Source: Veillonella agrestimuris (GTDB lineage: Bacteria > Bacillota > Negativicutes > Veillonellales > Veillonellaceae). From it: DNA of 61,617 nucleotides. Position 1 is the first letter of the stretch. The number at the start of each line of letters is the position of its first letter. The position numbers were made by a program, and so were the translations under genes. Below, piece after piece: positions 46,212-54,425 of the stretch. The notes beneath the pieces are model-generated. The model searched no databases. It was not told where the DNA came from and worked only from the letters and a program-made list of their open reading frames with translations. The stretch covers positions 1 to 61,617 of the forward strand of contig NZ_CALPCS010000014.1 of NCBI RefSeq assembly GCF_943193065.1, in the 5' to 3' direction.

Positions 46212-47153
46212 GTGAAAAAAGGATATATAACGTCACTTCTATTAGTCTTAATCCTCATTATTGTAGCAGGATGTACTAAATCCATATCCACCTCTTCATC
46301 AACAACAAAAGATATTACCTTTGATGGTGCAACCTATACAGTGCCGAAGGATCCACAACGCATAGCTGTACTCTCTAATTCGCTGTTAGCTATGCTCTAC
46401 GCAGTCGATGGAACGGCTATAAGCCGAGTTACTACAAACGACACCTTGCCAGAAGCAATGGAATCACTCCCCTCTTTAGGACATACCACCAATATTAATA
46501 TGGAAGAGCTGATTGGCTTACAACCAGATGTAGTGTTAGGCCTTGAAAATCAACACAAAAAATATGAGCCACAACTGCAATCTAGCAAAATTCCAAACAT
46601 ATTTATCACCTATGATGGCATCAACGACAATGTACCGTTACTCACATTTTTAGGTTCTCTCACAAACCACGAAGACAAAGCTAAAGACGTAGTAGCTACA
46701 TATAAAAGAAAAGTGCAAACTGTAAAAGATGCCGTTGCTAATCAGAAACCAGCTCGTGTAGCCGTTTTACGAGCGACCGGTAAAGGTGTAACGGCAGAAA
46801 CAGAAAATGCCATCACTGCTTCTATGATAAAAGAATTAGGTATGACTAATGTAGTCACTGCTCATTTGACGGATACTACAACAGATAAAACAATTCCTTA
46901 TTCCCTTGAGACATTAGCAGCGGATGATCCAGACATTATTTTTATCGTTACTATGGGCAAAGAAGAAGAAATTACAAGAGCTATGAAACAAGCTATGACA
47001 GATAATCCTGCGTGGAGTCATTTGCAAGCGGTCACTAACAATCGCGTCGTCTATTTACCGTCTAAACTCTTCTTGCTCAATCCAGGATTACAAACGCCAG
47101 AAGCGATGGCTCGATTAGTAAAAGAGACGTACAACATAGATGTCGCATTGTAA
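46212..47153 (+). CDS. ABC-transporter substrate-binding lipoprotein (metal-chelate type)
   Basis: A 313-residue lipoprotein. The signal peptide ends in the lipobox VAGC near residue 21, and a Ser/Thr-rich linker follows. The body has the class III (BtuF/FhuD/FepB) binding-protein plan: PQRIAVLSNSLLAML, then MEELIGLQPDVVLGLE, a long central helix and a C-terminal domain ending NNRVVYLPSKLFLLNPGLQTPEAM. It would bind a siderophore, heme, cobalamin or other tetrapyrrole. The start codon is GTG, after AAGGAG. It shares a transcript with the exported chelatase 38 bases upstream. Confidence 0.9.
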   Translation: MKKGYITSLLLVLILIIVAGCTKSISTSSSTTKDITFDGATYTVPKDPQRIAVLSNSLLAMLYAVDGTAISRVTTNDTLPEAMESLPSLGHTTNINMEELIGLQPDVVLGLENQHKKYEPQLQSSKIPNIFITYDGINDNVPLLTFLGSLTNHEDKAKDVVATYKRKVQTVKDAVANQKPARVAVLRATGKGVTAETENAITASMIKELGMTNVVTAHLTDTTTDKTIPYSLETLAADDPDIIFIVTMGKEEEITRAMKQAMTDNPAWSHLQAVTNNRVVYLPSKLFLLNPGLQTPEAMARLVKETYNIDVAL

Positions 47154-47220
47154 TGACTCATCATCTAGTTAATGAAACAATGTAGTATTACTTAACGCGA
47201 TGTGAGATATGCTAAAGAAT

Positions 47221-47257
47221 AAAAATAACCGATACCCTAAGGGTATCGGTTATTTTT
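47221..47257. terminator. Bidirectional terminator between convergent ABC genes
   Basis: A perfect 17-bp stem (arms AAAAATAACCGATACCC and GGGTATCGGTTATTTTT) with a 3-base loop. The A and T ends let it work for the lipoprotein gene and for the convergent cbi-ABC operon. Confidence 0.93.
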
Positions 47258-47269
47258 ATATTCTAATGA

Positions 47270-48112
47270 TTATAGTAAACCCGTAATCTTTACATATCCT
47301 TTTTTGTCTGACACGTCTACAGAGCCATGAACTCGGAAGACGTCTTGTAATAAATCTTCTGTCATGACATCTTGCGGATAACCACTTGTAATAAGACGGC
47401 CATCTTGCAAAACAGCCATATAATCAGAATATTGCAAGGCTTGTGTCAAATCGTGAAGCACCATAAGAACCGTTAGCCCTTCTTCTTCGTTGAGCCTCTT
47501 CAATAATTCCATAATCTCCAACTGATGATTAATATCTAAATATGTAGTAGGCTCGTCTAGGACAAGTAATTTTGGTTCTTGCGCAAGAGCCATCGCAATC
47601 CATACACGCTGCCGTTCACCGCCTGACAAAGATGGAATTAATTGGTCTCGTAAATGGTTCGTCTTCGTAATATCTAAGACACGATCTACCACGGTTCTAT
47701 CTTCTTCAGCCGTATTTTGCCACCATCGTTGGTACGGATAACGGCCACAGTAAACTAATTCCTCTACAGTCATGTCTTTCGGTATATCTGGAGACTGAGG
47801 TAAAAAGGCCATCACCTTAGCTAAATCATCAGCTTTATATCTGTTTAAGGATTTATCAAAAATAGATATATTATCTCTACCATGTGCCCAAATATGACCA
47901 ATCATAGTCCGCAATAATGTACTTTTACCACATCCATTAGGACCAATAAGAGTAGTAATCTTTCCTTTCGGAATAGCTAAGGAAATGTCGTGAAGAATTT
48001 GACGTTCCCCTAAAGTAATCGATACATGTTTCACTGTTACAGCAGGGCTTTCAGAAATAGTAGAACGATTCTCGCTACTATGCGTTAAGGGCGACGAATT
48101 ATGTTGATCCAT
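47270..48112 (-). CDS. ABC transporter ATPase (FecE/BtuD/FhuC type)
   Basis: A 280-residue nucleotide-binding subunit of a metal-chelate importer. Walker A is GPNGCGKST near residue 58, the Q loop is in FLPQSPDIPKD, the signature LSGGERQRVWIAMAL near 163 and Walker B LLVLDEPTTYLD near 185, with the switch His in MVLHDLTQ. Its start overlaps the permease stop. It is the last gene of the long cbi operon and probably works with the convergent lipoprotein. Confidence 0.94.
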   Translation of the reverse strand: MDQHNSSPLTHSSENRSTISESPAVTVKHVSITLGERQILHDISLAIPKGKITTLIGPNGCGKSTLLRTMIGHIWAHGRDNISIFDKSLNRYKADDLAKVMAFLPQSPDIPKDMTVEELVYCGRYPYQRWWQNTAEEDRTVVDRVLDITKTNHLRDQLIPSLSGGERQRVWIAMALAQEPKLLVLDEPTTYLDINHQLEIMELLKRLNEEEGLTVLMVLHDLTQALQYSDYMAVLQDGRLITSGYPQDVMTEDLLQDVFRVHGSVDVSDKKGYVKITGLL

Positions 48113-49107
48113 TATCCATCCCTCCTTAACAAGTATAAAAAGAATGGCGCCCCAAAGAAAGCCATAATGATACCTACTGGAATTTCGATAGGACTCATCG
48201 CTACCCGACCAACTGTATCGCTAATGACGAGTACAAAGGCACCTAACAAAGCTGAGCCAGGCAATAAATACGCATAATCATTTCCAATAATGAGACGCAA
48301 AATGTGAGGAATAACGAGCCCAACAAAACCGATGAGTCCAGCAATACTAACAGCACCAGCAGCTAACAAAGCAGCTACGGCAGTCATACTAAAACGCGTT
48401 TGTTCCACGTTAAGACCTAGCCCTTTTGCCGTTTCATCGCCAAGGCTGAGGATGGTAAGACGTTTCGCCCCCAAGCAAGCTAATGCGAGCCCTACCATCG
48501 CATAGGGGAAAAGCACTTCTACTTGTGGCCAACTACGCGCTGCCAAGCCTCCTACCATCCACAAGAGAGCGCCTTGCACACGATCCCCAAAGAAGACGAG
48601 AAGAGCCGAAATACCTGAACCTAGAAAAGCGGATACAGCGACACCAGCTAAAATAATGCGACTCGGTCGAATGCCATTTTTCCAGGCCAACGCATACACC
48701 ATAAGGGCCGCTCCCATAGCTCCTAAAAAGGCGACCATAGGCACTAAATAGTCGTATCCTGGAAAGAGGATTAAAATGATAACTCCCATTAAACCAGCCC
48801 CTGAAGAAACGCCGACAATTTGAGGATCTGCAAGAGGATTTTTCATAACTGCCTGCAAAATAGCCCCTGATACGGCAAGACACGCCCCTACTAAAGCAGC
48901 TACAATATTACGAGGCAGTCTAATATTCCATATGATTTGTGCCCCTGCATCAGTCAGTTCATCACTCCACAAGGTATGCCAAATATCAACTAACGATACC
49001 GAGGTAGAACCAAAGACAAGAGATATAATCATACTCCCTAACAAGAGGGCACATAAGATGATAAGAACAGAAAAACGATATACCTTTCTATTACTTACTT
49101 GTTTCAT
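48112..49107 (-). CDS. ABC transporter permease (FecCD/BtuC type)
   Basis: A 331-residue inner-membrane permease with about nine to ten helices. The family marks RLPRNIVAALVGACLAVSG (about 61-79), DPQIVGVSSGAGLMG near 98 and GFVGLVIPHILRLIIGNDY near 265 are present; the last holds the coupling loop to the ATPase. The start overlaps the cbiC stop by 17 bases, so it is translated with the cobalamin genes. Substrate is not fixed by sequence: cobalamin, heme or an iron chelate. Confidence 0.94.
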   Translation of the reverse strand: MKQVSNRKVYRFSVLIILCALLLGSMIISLVFGSTSVSLVDIWHTLWSDELTDAGAQIIWNIRLPRNIVAALVGACLAVSGAILQAVMKNPLADPQIVGVSSGAGLMGVIILILFPGYDYLVPMVAFLGAMGAALMVYALAWKNGIRPSRIILAGVAVSAFLGSGISALLVFFGDRVQGALLWMVGGLAARSWPQVEVLFPYAMVGLALACLGAKRLTILSLGDETAKGLGLNVEQTRFSMTAVAALLAAGAVSIAGLIGFVGLVIPHILRLIIGNDYAYLLPGSALLGAFVLVISDTVGRVAMSPIEIPVGIIMAFFGAPFFLYLLRRDG

Positions 49108-49768
49108 TAGAAGATTTACCTTCTACAAATAGCATATCATTGCGTTTTACATCAGTGTAAAGCAATGCGTTACAAACAGATGCAGCAATTGGGCTGCCCC
49201 CTTTATTGCCTTTTACAGTAATATAAGGTACTGGCGATACTTCCATTAAATAATCTTTTGATTCTGCTGCCCCCACGAAACCTACTGGAATACCGATGAT
49301 CAAAGCTGGTTTGATACCTTCTTCAAAAGCGAGGCGCAATACTTCATATAAAGCTGTTGGCGCATTGCCGATAGCTACGATTTGTCCTTCCAATTGTTTG
49401 CCGAAGGTGCGCATCGCTGCAATAGAACGAGTGATGCCTTCTTCTTTAGCCATTTTTGCTACATTTTCATCTTTAATTAAGCAATGGACTTCATTGCCAC
49501 GAATGGCTAAGGCTGGCTTACTAATGCCAGTGCGCACCATTTCCACATCAGTATAGATATGAGCCCCTGCATCTAAAGCTTCAATACCTTTCTGTACAGC
49601 CTCTGGACTCATGCGCACTAATTGAGCATATTCAACGTCCCCAGAAGCGTGAATAGTACGAGATACAACGCGTACTTCATCATCTGTAAGACCTAAATCT
49701 TTTACGTAATCATAAATGATTTCCATACTTTTATCTTCAATGGCTTTCGGATTTTTAATGTAATCCAT
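49091..49768 (-). CDS. cbiC: Cobalt-precorrin-8 methylmutase
   Basis: Moves the C11 methyl group to C12, giving cobyrinic acid. The corrected 225-residue product starts MDYIKNPKAIEDKSMEII, with GGGAGG upstream. It contains RTIHASGDVEYAQLVRMS (about 42-60), which holds the catalytic His, and GNAPTALYEVL and PVGFVGAAESKDYL in the C-terminal half. It overlaps the cbiJ gene by 14 bases. Confidence 0.95.
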   Translation of the reverse strand: MDYIKNPKAIEDKSMEIIYDYVKDLGLTDDEVRVVSRTIHASGDVEYAQLVRMSPEAVQKGIEALDAGAHIYTDVEMVRTGISKPALAIRGNEVHCLIKDENVAKMAKEEGITRSIAAMRTFGKQLEGQIVAIGNAPTALYEVLRLAFEEGIKPALIIGIPVGFVGAAESKDYLMEVSPVPYITVKGNKGGSPIAASVCNALLYTDVKRNDMLFVEGKSSNETSK

Positions 49769-50543
49769 TTGTTTCCTCCCATAATGCAAAAAATTCGTCA
49801 TTCGACGAAACCATAGGGCCTGCAATAGATACCCGTGGTCGATCGATAACAACAATATGAATACCTAAATCCATAGCAGCTTGTAATTTAGTATCAGCGC
49901 CGCCTACGAGGCCAGAGTTTTTCATCACCACAACGCTAGCATCTGTATCTTTAAACATAATGCGATTCATATCGTAAGAAAAAGGGCCCTGTACGGCGAC
50001 AATACGCTTTGGACTGATTTTAAGGTCTTCCATCATAGTCAACACTTCAGCAGTAGGTAAGATGCGAGTCCATACATCACAATCTTGCAAAGCCTCTGCA
50101 CGAGCAAAGATATGCATGGTCTTACTCCCCGTTGTGAGATATACATGACCATTCTGTTCTTTTGCCAGTTGACCTGCCAAAATTGCTGCTTCTACTTCAT
50201 CAGCTACAATATGCAATTTATCATAGGCTGGCAAAGGCACTTCCTTCCGTTCAAAACGAACGAAAGGAATCTCCATAGCTTGTGCTACTTCTTGCGCTGT
50301 AGCAGTGACGACAGCCGCATAAGGATGACTAGCATCAATCAAAGCTCGTACATCATACTCTTGCACTAAGTCTTTCATAGCCTCTGCATCAAGGCGCCCT
50401 GTATGGACAGTAATCCCTTCATGAGCAGCTAGCTGTGCACCATATTGACTAACAACAGTAACGAGAACTTCTTCACCAGTTCGTTCTTGAATATCTACAG
50501 CTAAGGTACGTCCATCAAGGGTGCCTGCAATGACCCAAATCAT
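49755..50543 (-). CDS. cbiJ: Cobalt-precorrin-6A reductase
   Basis: Reduces the corrin macrocycle of cobalt-precorrin-6A with a nicotinamide cofactor. The 262-residue protein has the family N terminus MIWVIAGTLDGRTLA, the central DASHPYAAVVTATAQ near 90 and LTTGSKTMHIFA near 155, and ends with MKNSGLVGGADTKLQAA and VIDRP. It overlaps cbiH by 4 bases and cbiC by 14. Confidence 0.94.
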   Translation of the reverse strand: MIWVIAGTLDGRTLAVDIQERTGEEVLVTVVSQYGAQLAAHEGITVHTGRLDAEAMKDLVQEYDVRALIDASHPYAAVVTATAQEVAQAMEIPFVRFERKEVPLPAYDKLHIVADEVEAAILAGQLAKEQNGHVYLTTGSKTMHIFARAEALQDCDVWTRILPTAEVLTMMEDLKISPKRIVAVQGPFSYDMNRIMFKDTDASVVVMKNSGLVGGADTKLQAAMDLGIHIVVIDRPRVSIAGPMVSSNDEFFALWEETNGLH

Positions 50544-51364
50544 AGTTTGTAACCGCGTGGTGTAATCATGCGACCATTTTCTACATACGTTTGGCTATTT
50601 CCGATGATTACTAATGTTTGCATGTCTACTTCTTCTTTTGTAAAATTTTCTAAATCAGAAATTATCATATGCTGACCTGGGCGCCCCGCCTTTTGCACAA
50701 TGCCTACTGGCGTTTTAGGGTCCCTGTATTTCAATACAATGTCTCTCACTTCATCAAGGTGTGTAACACGTTTTTTACTTCTTGGGTTATATAAAGAAAT
50801 AACCATATCCCCTTGGGCACAGAAATCAGCTCTCTTTTTAATAAGATCCCATGGCGTCATCAAATCGCTTAAAGAAATGACGGCAAAATCGTGCATCAAT
50901 GGTGCGCCCAATACAGCAGCCGCCACATTAACAGCACTTAAGCCAGGGATGATATCTACTTGTGGTCTCTGTTCTGCAGGCACTTTGTTGGCCAACTCCA
51001 ACACGAGACCAGCCATGCCATAAATGCCAGAATCACCGGAAGATACGACAACCACTTTATGACCTTCTACCGCGAGGTCAACGGCTTTTTGACACCGCTC
51101 AACTTCTTGCATCATAGCCGTTCCTACTGTTTCTTTACCATCAATGAGATCTTTAATCAAATCAAGATATGTCAAATATCCTACTACACGATCCGCGTCG
51201 AGAATGGCTTCACGAGCTTGCGGCGTCATAAACTCTTCGTCGCCAGGGCCAATGCCGATTACTTTGATGTAACCTGCGCTATGGCGATTGTTGTTTTGGG
51301 ATACACTGTTTTCTCCTGTATTAATGTGTGGCTCTTGGCCGCTAGTAACGCTGTTGTTTCGCAT
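50540..51364 (-). CDS. cbiH: Cobalt-precorrin-3B C17-methyltransferase
   Basis: The ring-contraction methylase of the anaerobic pathway. Residues from about 33 form the tetrapyrrole methylase domain (IKVIGIGPGDEEFMTPQA; VVSSGDSGIYGMAGL; IIPGLSAVNVAAAVLGAPL). The first 30 residues are Asn/Ser/Gly-rich, unlike homologues, and are encoded in a 106-base overlap with the end of cbiG. The ATG at 51364 is kept because GGAG lies upstream and no better in-frame start was found. Confidence 0.92.
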   Translation of the reverse strand: MRNNSVTSGQEPHINTGENSVSQNNNRHSAGYIKVIGIGPGDEEFMTPQAREAILDADRVVGYLTYLDLIKDLIDGKETVGTAMMQEVERCQKAVDLAVEGHKVVVVSSGDSGIYGMAGLVLELANKVPAEQRPQVDIIPGLSAVNVAAAVLGAPLMHDFAVISLSDLMTPWDLIKKRADFCAQGDMVISLYNPRSKKRVTHLDEVRDIVLKYRDPKTPVGIVQKAGRPGQHMIISDLENFTKEEVDMQTLVIIGNSQTYVENGRMITPRGYKL

Positions 51365-52452
51365 ACGTTTCCTACTCCTATAGTTCCTTTTACAAATGTA
51401 GATTCTTTTAAATGATATGTTTCAATGACCTGAGCCAATTCTTCTTGTTCAAAAAATACGATAGGCCAACCTAATTCTTGGACAGCCCCTAACAATCCTA
51501 CTTCATCTGATTTAACTACCACTGACGCAGCCGTTAATACACTTTTAGGTGAAAGTTTCCATCGGTCCAAAGATTGTATAATGGCATCTAAAATCAACTC
51601 TTTCGGCGTGTCTCGGCGACAACCGATACCCACAGTATATGTTTTAGGACGTAATATGAGCTGATTTGGCGCTGTAGCAATAACTGTATCGGTTACGACC
51701 ACACGAGGGGCTTCATTATCAATAGCGTTAGAACTATTAAAAGTTCGCACATCACTATATCCCCCTACATGGTCTTTTCCAGATGCTACCAGTCGCTCCC
51801 AATGAGGCAAACTATCATCGATGTAATACGTAACCCTTTCACCAGCTACGATAGCGGCATTCACAGCAATGAGCGTTTGAAAATCATCCACTACAAAGCC
51901 TTCTTTACGGGCCCACACATCAGGCGCTGGCAAGCCGTTCACATCGGTAGCTGTCGTAATCACTGGGTCAGAATCAATGGCTAAGGCGATAGTTTGGGTC
52001 CATTCATTGGCCCCCCCTAAGTGACCGGATAATAAGCTAATCGTATGGTAACCAGCTTCGTCCATAACAACGATGGCTGGATCTTTCGATTTATGTTCAA
52101 TATAAGGGGCAATCATGCGTACTACAATGCCTATAGCCATAATGAAGAGCACTTGGTCATACTCTCGCATGATACGTTCTATATGAGGCTTAAGAGATTC
52201 AAAATACATCGCCTCTCCACCTGATTGACGACCTATTTTTTCATAGCACTCACCATGAGGCACTACTAAGGCTTTTACGCGTTGCCCCAATCGAGCTCCC
52301 TTGGTAGACACAGAAATAATAGCTGTTCTTACCGATGTTGGCTCAGCCTCCCTAGCGGTTTCAATGCTATTGGCAATACTAGTATCTATAACTTTATTAT
52401 GATCAGTACTACCATTATCTATCGTTTGATACATAGTACGGCTATCCATCAT
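51259..52452 (-). CDS. cbiG: Cobalt-precorrin-5A hydrolase
   Basis: Opens the delta-lactone of cobalt-precorrin-5A and releases acetaldehyde. The 397-residue protein has an unusual polar N-terminal tail of about 43 residues. The CbiG N domain follows (FIMAIGIVVRMIAPYIEHKSKDPAIVVMDE, LLSGHLGGANEW), then the C domain beginning near YTVGIGCRRDTPKE. ATG overlaps the cbiF stop (TAATG). Its C-terminal coding part also encodes the start of cbiH in another frame. Confidence 0.94.
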   Translation of the reverse strand: MMDSRTMYQTIDNGSTDHNKVIDTSIANSIETAREAEPTSVRTAIISVSTKGARLGQRVKALVVPHGECYEKIGRQSGGEAMYFESLKPHIERIMREYDQVLFIMAIGIVVRMIAPYIEHKSKDPAIVVMDEAGYHTISLLSGHLGGANEWTQTIALAIDSDPVITTATDVNGLPAPDVWARKEGFVVDDFQTLIAVNAAIVAGERVTYYIDDSLPHWERLVASGKDHVGGYSDVRTFNSSNAIDNEAPRVVVTDTVIATAPNQLILRPKTYTVGIGCRRDTPKELILDAIIQSLDRWKLSPKSVLTAASVVVKSDEVGLLGAVQELGWPIVFFEQEELAQVIETYHLKESTFVKGTIGVGNVCETTALLAAKSHTLIQEKTVYPKTTIAIAQVTSK

Positions 52453-53213
52453 TAGTCCTTCGCGCTACGATACATGTGCGCAAATCCTTTATCATATAGT
52501 TTAGATAGTTCATATTCACTATCTAATACATGGCTTACGACAATCATAGCTTGTCGCAACACACCTTCTTTAGCCACCATATCAGCAATGGTTTCCAAGG
52601 TGCCACGAATAATGCGTTGATCCGGCCAAGATGCTTTCACAACGATAGCTACTGGCGTCGTTTTGTCGTAACCACCTTCAATAAGCTCTTCTACCACCTT
52701 ATCAAGCATTTGTACGCTAAGGAAAATACACATCGTCGCTTCATGTGCAGCGAGCATGCGCAATTTTTCTTTTGGCGGCATCGGTGTACGCCCTTCCATA
52801 CGAGTGATAATTACCGTTTGCGATACATTCGGCAATGTATATTCTTGTTTCAACGCCGCTGCTGTAGCGAGGAAGGAACTAACGCCAGGCACTACATCAT
52901 AAGTAATGCCCATTGTATCTAGAGCATCCATTTGTTCTTGAATGGCGCCGTAAATCGCAGGGTCCCCTGTATGAAGGCGAACTACCGACTTACCTTCTTC
53001 AACAGCTTTCTTCATTACTGCCAATACTTCATCTAAATTCATAGTGGCACTATTGTGAATTTCACATCCTGCTTTACAAGCTTCCAAAATAGCAGGATTC
53101 ACTAAAGAACCAGCATAAATAACTACGTCTGCTTCTTCCACAAGACGATAGCCTTTACGCGTAATCAACTCTGGATCACCAGGACCGGCTCCTACAATAT
53201 GTACATTAACCAT
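52452..53213 (-). CDS. cbiF: Cobalt-precorrin-4 C11-methyltransferase
   Basis: A tetrapyrrole methylase of 253 residues. VHIVGAGPGDPELITRKG is the SAM-loop N terminus, VVRLHTGDPAIYGAIQEQM near 80 the second SAM motif, and VVPGVSSFLATAAALKQEYTLP near 107 the CbiF/CobM substrate loop. The start overlaps cbiT by 8 bases, and the stop overlaps the cbiG start. Confidence 0.95.
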   Translation of the reverse strand: MVNVHIVGAGPGDPELITRKGYRLVEEADVVIYAGSLVNPAILEACKAGCEIHNSATMNLDEVLAVMKKAVEEGKSVVRLHTGDPAIYGAIQEQMDALDTMGITYDVVPGVSSFLATAAALKQEYTLPNVSQTVIITRMEGRTPMPPKEKLRMLAAHEATMCIFLSVQMLDKVVEELIEGGYDKTTPVAIVVKASWPDQRIIRGTLETIADMVAKEGVLRQAMIVVSHVLDSEYELSKLYDKGFAHMYRSAKD

Positions 53214-53802
53214 GCTGCTCTCCTTCTTCTAATTTCGTTGCTGCTACGATAAAAATAGGACTCAATGGATCTAACAAATGATAGGGGCCCGCTTTGCGAT
53301 ACCGACTGATAGACATTTGATAGCCATCATAACTAAAAGGGCGACCTTTTAATTCTTTCAAAATTGTGTATCCCGTTTCCATCGTAACTGCTGTTACAAC
53401 GAGGCGACCTCCCACTTTCAAGAGACGCTGCGCTTCGTCAACAATAGCCCCCATACCACCGGCGCTACCACCAATGATGACAGCATCGAGAGGCGGCAAG
53501 TCCTCCATCCCTTCTGGAGCCTTCGATTTAATGACAGTCATATTCGACACATTGAATTTCTCCATATTTTGATAGATCAATTCAATGCCTTTATCAAAGC
53601 GTTCAATGGCGTATACATGGCCCTTCGGAGCGCCTAATGCAGCTTCGATTGATATAGACCCTGTACCAGCCCCTACATCGAGGACTACACTGTCTTCATC
53701 GATGCGAGCTTCGTTCATAACAGCTTTTCTGATTTCGCATTTCGTCATCGGCACGTCGCCGCGAATAAATTCGTCATCAGGAATACCAAAAAAATGTCTC
53801 AT
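53206..53802 (-). CDS. cbiT: Cobalt-precorrin-6B C15-methyltransferase (decarboxylating)
   Basis: A class I Rossmann methyltransferase, 198 residues, equal to the C-terminal half of CobL. IPDDEFIRGDVPMTKCEIR is the family start and VLDVGAGTGSISIEAAL near 38 the SAM loop; DAVIIGGSAGGM near 108 is also typical. It overlaps cbiE by 4 bases, and the two proteins together cover the work of a fused CobL. Confidence 0.95.
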   Translation of the reverse strand: MRHFFGIPDDEFIRGDVPMTKCEIRKAVMNEARIDEDSVVLDVGAGTGSISIEAALGAPKGHVYAIERFDKGIELIYQNMEKFNVSNMTVIKSKAPEGMEDLPPLDAVIIGGSAGGMGAIVDEAQRLLKVGGRLVVTAVTMETGYTILKELKGRPFSYDGYQMSISRYRKAGPYHLLDPLSPIFIVAATKLEEGEQHG

Positions 53803-54425
53803 CCTAATACCACCATCACAGAATGACCAAATCCGTCCAACTCTGTTAAGACCGCTAACGTAGAGTCTACGATGCGTTCATCATCATAGCTTAATCGTTC
53901 CAACGCAGCCGCTCGAGTGTCCTTAGGCCATCCTGCTTCTATTAAAATACTCGCAATACGAGCTGGATTATAGTCAGGATCTGTTAAAAATCCCATTTTC
54001 TTTCCCTCTTTATAAATGAGTTGTTCCGGCTCTGGTTGGCGGCCGTGAAAGCTCATCAAATCCGCATCATGCCATACTTCGCCGAGGCGCGCAAAAGCAA
54101 AAGTCATAGAACTAATGCCTGCAATGACTTCGATGGGATAAGTAGGAAATTTCTTTTTCAAATAAGGCAATAAACTGTAGTAACCAGTATCACCGCTAAC
54201 CATAACGACTACATCATGCTCTGCTAATTCAGCTTCAATTTGATCTGCTAACAAACTCAATTTACCCGTTATGGCATAAGTCTTTTGATGCGGTTCTTGG
54301 AAATCTTCCAGAGCTCGTTCACTCCCCACCAATACAGTAGCTTGGCGAATAATATCCAATCCCTTTGGCACTACATACTCTGGATTACCTGGTCCAATGC
54401 CTACGATATATAAGGTATGCGCCAT
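53799..54425 (-). CDS. cbiE: Cobalt-precorrin-7 C5-methyltransferase
   Basis: A tetrapyrrole methylase of 208 residues, equal to the N-terminal half of CobL. LYIVGIGPGNPEYVVPKG opens the protein, VVMVSGDTGYYSLLPYL near 73 is the SAM motif, and VIAGISSMTFAFARLGEVWHDA near 98 the CbiE substrate loop. It overlaps cbiD by 25 bases and cbiT by 4. Confidence 0.95.
   Translation of the reverse strand: MAHTLYIVGIGPGNPEYVVPKGLDIIRQATVLVGSERALEDFQEPHQKTYAITGKLSLLADQIEAELAEHDVVVMVSGDTGYYSLLPYLKKKFPTYPIEVIAGISSMTFAFARLGEVWHDADLMSFHGRQPEPEQLIYKEGKKMGFLTDPDYNPARIASILIEAGWPKDTRAAALERLSYDDERIVDSTLAVLTELDGFGHSVMVVLG

Noticed and set aside
51259..51364. Frameshift fusing cbiG and cbiH
   Set aside because: Both frames keep complete conserved domains and cbiG ends like its homologues, so a true overlap is simpler.
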